This document shows positions 63,136 to 64,000 of a stretch of 64,000 bases of DNA, in pieces. The stretch comes from an uncultured Pseudomonadota bacterium. Lineage in GTDB: Bacteria; Pseudomonadota; Alphaproteobacteria; RF32; CAG-239. The DNA lies in assembly GCA_902788365.1 (NCBI GenBank), contig CADAJN010000010.1:1-64000 (forward strand), written 5' to 3'. The position numbers and the translations under genes are program-made. Below the pieces are notes generated by a model. The model had not been told where the DNA came from and did no database searches. It saw only the letters and a list, made by a program, of their open reading frames with translations. Each line of letters begins with the position of its first letter. Position 1 is the stretch's first letter.

Positions 63136-63548
63136 TTTTTTTCCGCATCCAGCAATTCACGCAGGCCACAATATTGATTGCGAAAGTTCTCCGCTACCAC
63201 CCAGAAGTTCGAGAACAGCTCGTCAATTTTAGCTTCCGTCAGCGGAGCTTTTTCTTCCGTATCTGCTTCTTGAATACCTTGCCATTCCAAAATACCGGCA
63301 ATACCAAGGCCTATAAGCAGAAATTTATCAGCCAAAGCTTCACGTTTGACCGGATTTTCAATGTCTTCATCCACCGCTAAACCGGCATCTTTGTTGGCTT
63401 TGTATTCCTTGGCTAAATCTGCCAGTTTTGCATTCATATAGGCTTTGGCCTCATAAAATACCGCCGATGTGCAAGGCTTAACCTTGACCTTTACGCCGTA
63501 GCCAAGTTCTAACCAATACGGCTCTTTGTTAATTTTTAACTTTAACAT
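63066..63548 (-). CDS. Tail assembly chaperone (gpG-like)
   Basis: 160 aa, acidic and soluble, between the tail tube and the tape measure genes as expected for lambda G. The frame carries the slippery heptamer at codons 136-138 (63135-63141). Normal termination gives this 160-aa form; a -1 shift gives the longer fusion with the 62824-63135 frame. The start is preceded by the overlapping tail tube stop (TAATG). Confidence 0.82.
   Translation of the reverse strand: MLKLKINKEPYWLELGYGVKVKVKPCTSAVFYEAKAYMNAKLADLAKEYKANKDAGLAVDEDIENPVKREALADKFLLIGLGIAGILEWQGIQEADTEEKAPLTEAKIDELFSNFWVVAENFRNQYCGLRELLDAEKNDFTPEPNGTSVTGEVTAPDAQS
63135..63141 (-). promoter_or_regulatory. Programmed -1 ribosomal frameshift site
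   Basis: A AAA AAC in the zero frame (GAA AAA AAC), a canonical X-XXY-YYZ signal. After slippage the next codon is CGA, and this frame stays open for 103 codons. Confidence 0.75.
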
Positions 63549-64000
63549 TAATAACTCTCCACATCGTTGATTAGCTTAATCGTCATCATATGACCGAGTT
63601 CTTCGCTTTTTGCGCCTTGAAAATCATACGAACATTCAATTCCGCCTGGGCCGTCAATGGAACGTTTCGGCTTTGGCAGATACACTTCGTGACATTCAAT
63701 CACAAGTTTCATTGTATCGGTTAGCTGATAGCCGAGTTCCACATCAACCGGTGTTCCTTCTCGTGCCTTATCAAGCAAGATATTGTCGCCATAACGAGCG
63801 GAAATGCTTCCGGACAGGCTTGCCACACCCAAATCAATCGCTTCAACCAAGCCATCGTTGCGGATGGTTTCGATTTTTTCGAGATTGTTGGAGTATGTGG
63901 CACTTGCCGCCGTGATGTTGGCCAAGAATTCGCCACCGCTTTTAATATACCCTTGGAATTGCGACACACGCGTGTATTTATAGACATCCGGCGCGGCATC
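63548..64000 (-). CDS. Major tail tube protein, partial
   Basis: At least 150 aa; the frame is open to the window edge, so the true start lies outside. GTG 63967 is in frame but has no reason to be the start. FQGYIKSGGEFLANITAASA, SLSGSISARYG and the IECSYDFQGAKSEE region suit a siphophage tail tube protein followed by its chaperone. The stop overlaps the next gene start. Confidence 0.75.
   Translation of the reverse strand, partial: DAAPDVYKYTRVSQFQGYIKSGGEFLANITAASATYSNNLEKIETIRNDGLVEAIDLGVASLSGSISARYGDNILLDKAREGTPVDVELGYQLTDTMKLVIECHEVYLPKPKRSIDGPGGIECSYDFQGAKSEELGHMMTIKLINDVESY

Noticed and set aside
63721-63999. Minus-strand frame overlapping the tail tube gene
   Set aside because: Shadow in another frame; the tail tube frame is open to the window edge and fits the phage gene order.

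Overview
The window looks like an AT-leaning alphaproteobacterial chromosome segment. The evidence is the divergent rho / coaE-dnaQ arrangement that flanks oriC in many Alphaproteobacteria, a CtrA-type TTAA-N7-TTAA site beside three perfect DnaA boxes in that gap, a short proteobacterial-type Psd/PssA pair, and RND, AmpG and RarA proteins of proteobacterial type. Many short intergenic repeats and an operon layout with few genes recall host-associated (for example gut metagenomic) Alphaproteobacteria. The exact lineage is inference.

1-23.7 kb is a core-like backbone: secY (alone, without the spc ribosomal operon), a small Ser/Cys-rich peptide plus Hsp20, a Cys-rich hypothetical, typA/bipA, a zinc-ribbon membrane protein, tRNA-Leu(UAA), psd-pssA (Psd lacks its catalytic His and pyruvoyl Ser), rarA with a pentapeptide-repeat protein, an orphan lipoprotein, rho, a putative oriC, coaE-dnaQ, an AmpG-like transporter, a complete AcrAB/OprM-type efflux operon and a class A acid phosphatase. 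Gaps are filled with several families of 40-120 bp repeats. Two long palindromes begin exactly at the stop codons of secY and rho.

23.8-37.8 kb is an AT-rich accessory island with two divergent blocks. The minus block holds an N-formylglutamate amidohydrolase-like protein, a RimK-type ATP-grasp ligase, a FolC-like Mur ligase, a kinase/inorganic-pyrophosphatase fusion and an IMPase-like phosphatase, separated by a terminator-bearing repeat family. The plus block (30.9-37.5 kb) is an operon of eight overlapping genes: ASCH/PUA protein, Ham1-type NTP pyrophosphatase, PfkB kinase, P-loop kinase, radical SAM enzyme, HhH-GPD glycosylase/lyase, kinase-HAD fusion, and a maleate-isomerase/Asp-Glu-racemase-like enzyme. 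It combines nucleotide sanitation, nucleoside/nucleotide phosphorylation, radical chemistry and DNA base excision. I do not recognise it as any described pathway and regard it as the best candidate for a new system, possibly a modified nucleoside/nucleotide pathway with self-protection.

37.9-49.9 kb is a surface-glycan operon, read leftward: GT2, glucose-1-phosphate cytidylyltransferase, SDR, CDP-glucose 4,6-dehydratase, FAD oxidoreductase, acyltransferase, two large modular glycosyltransferases, a DUF4422 protein and a membrane-anchored protein.

49.9-64 kb is the left end of a lambda-like siphophage prophage (right end outside the window): serine recombinase with three related sites, spanin pair, holin, muralytic/virion protein, gpJ, frameshifted NlpC/P60, minor tail proteins, duplicated fibre/receptor-binding cassettes, tape measure, a tail assembly chaperone with a canonical -1 frameshift signal (A AAA AAC) leading into a 103-codon extension, and a partial tail tube gene.
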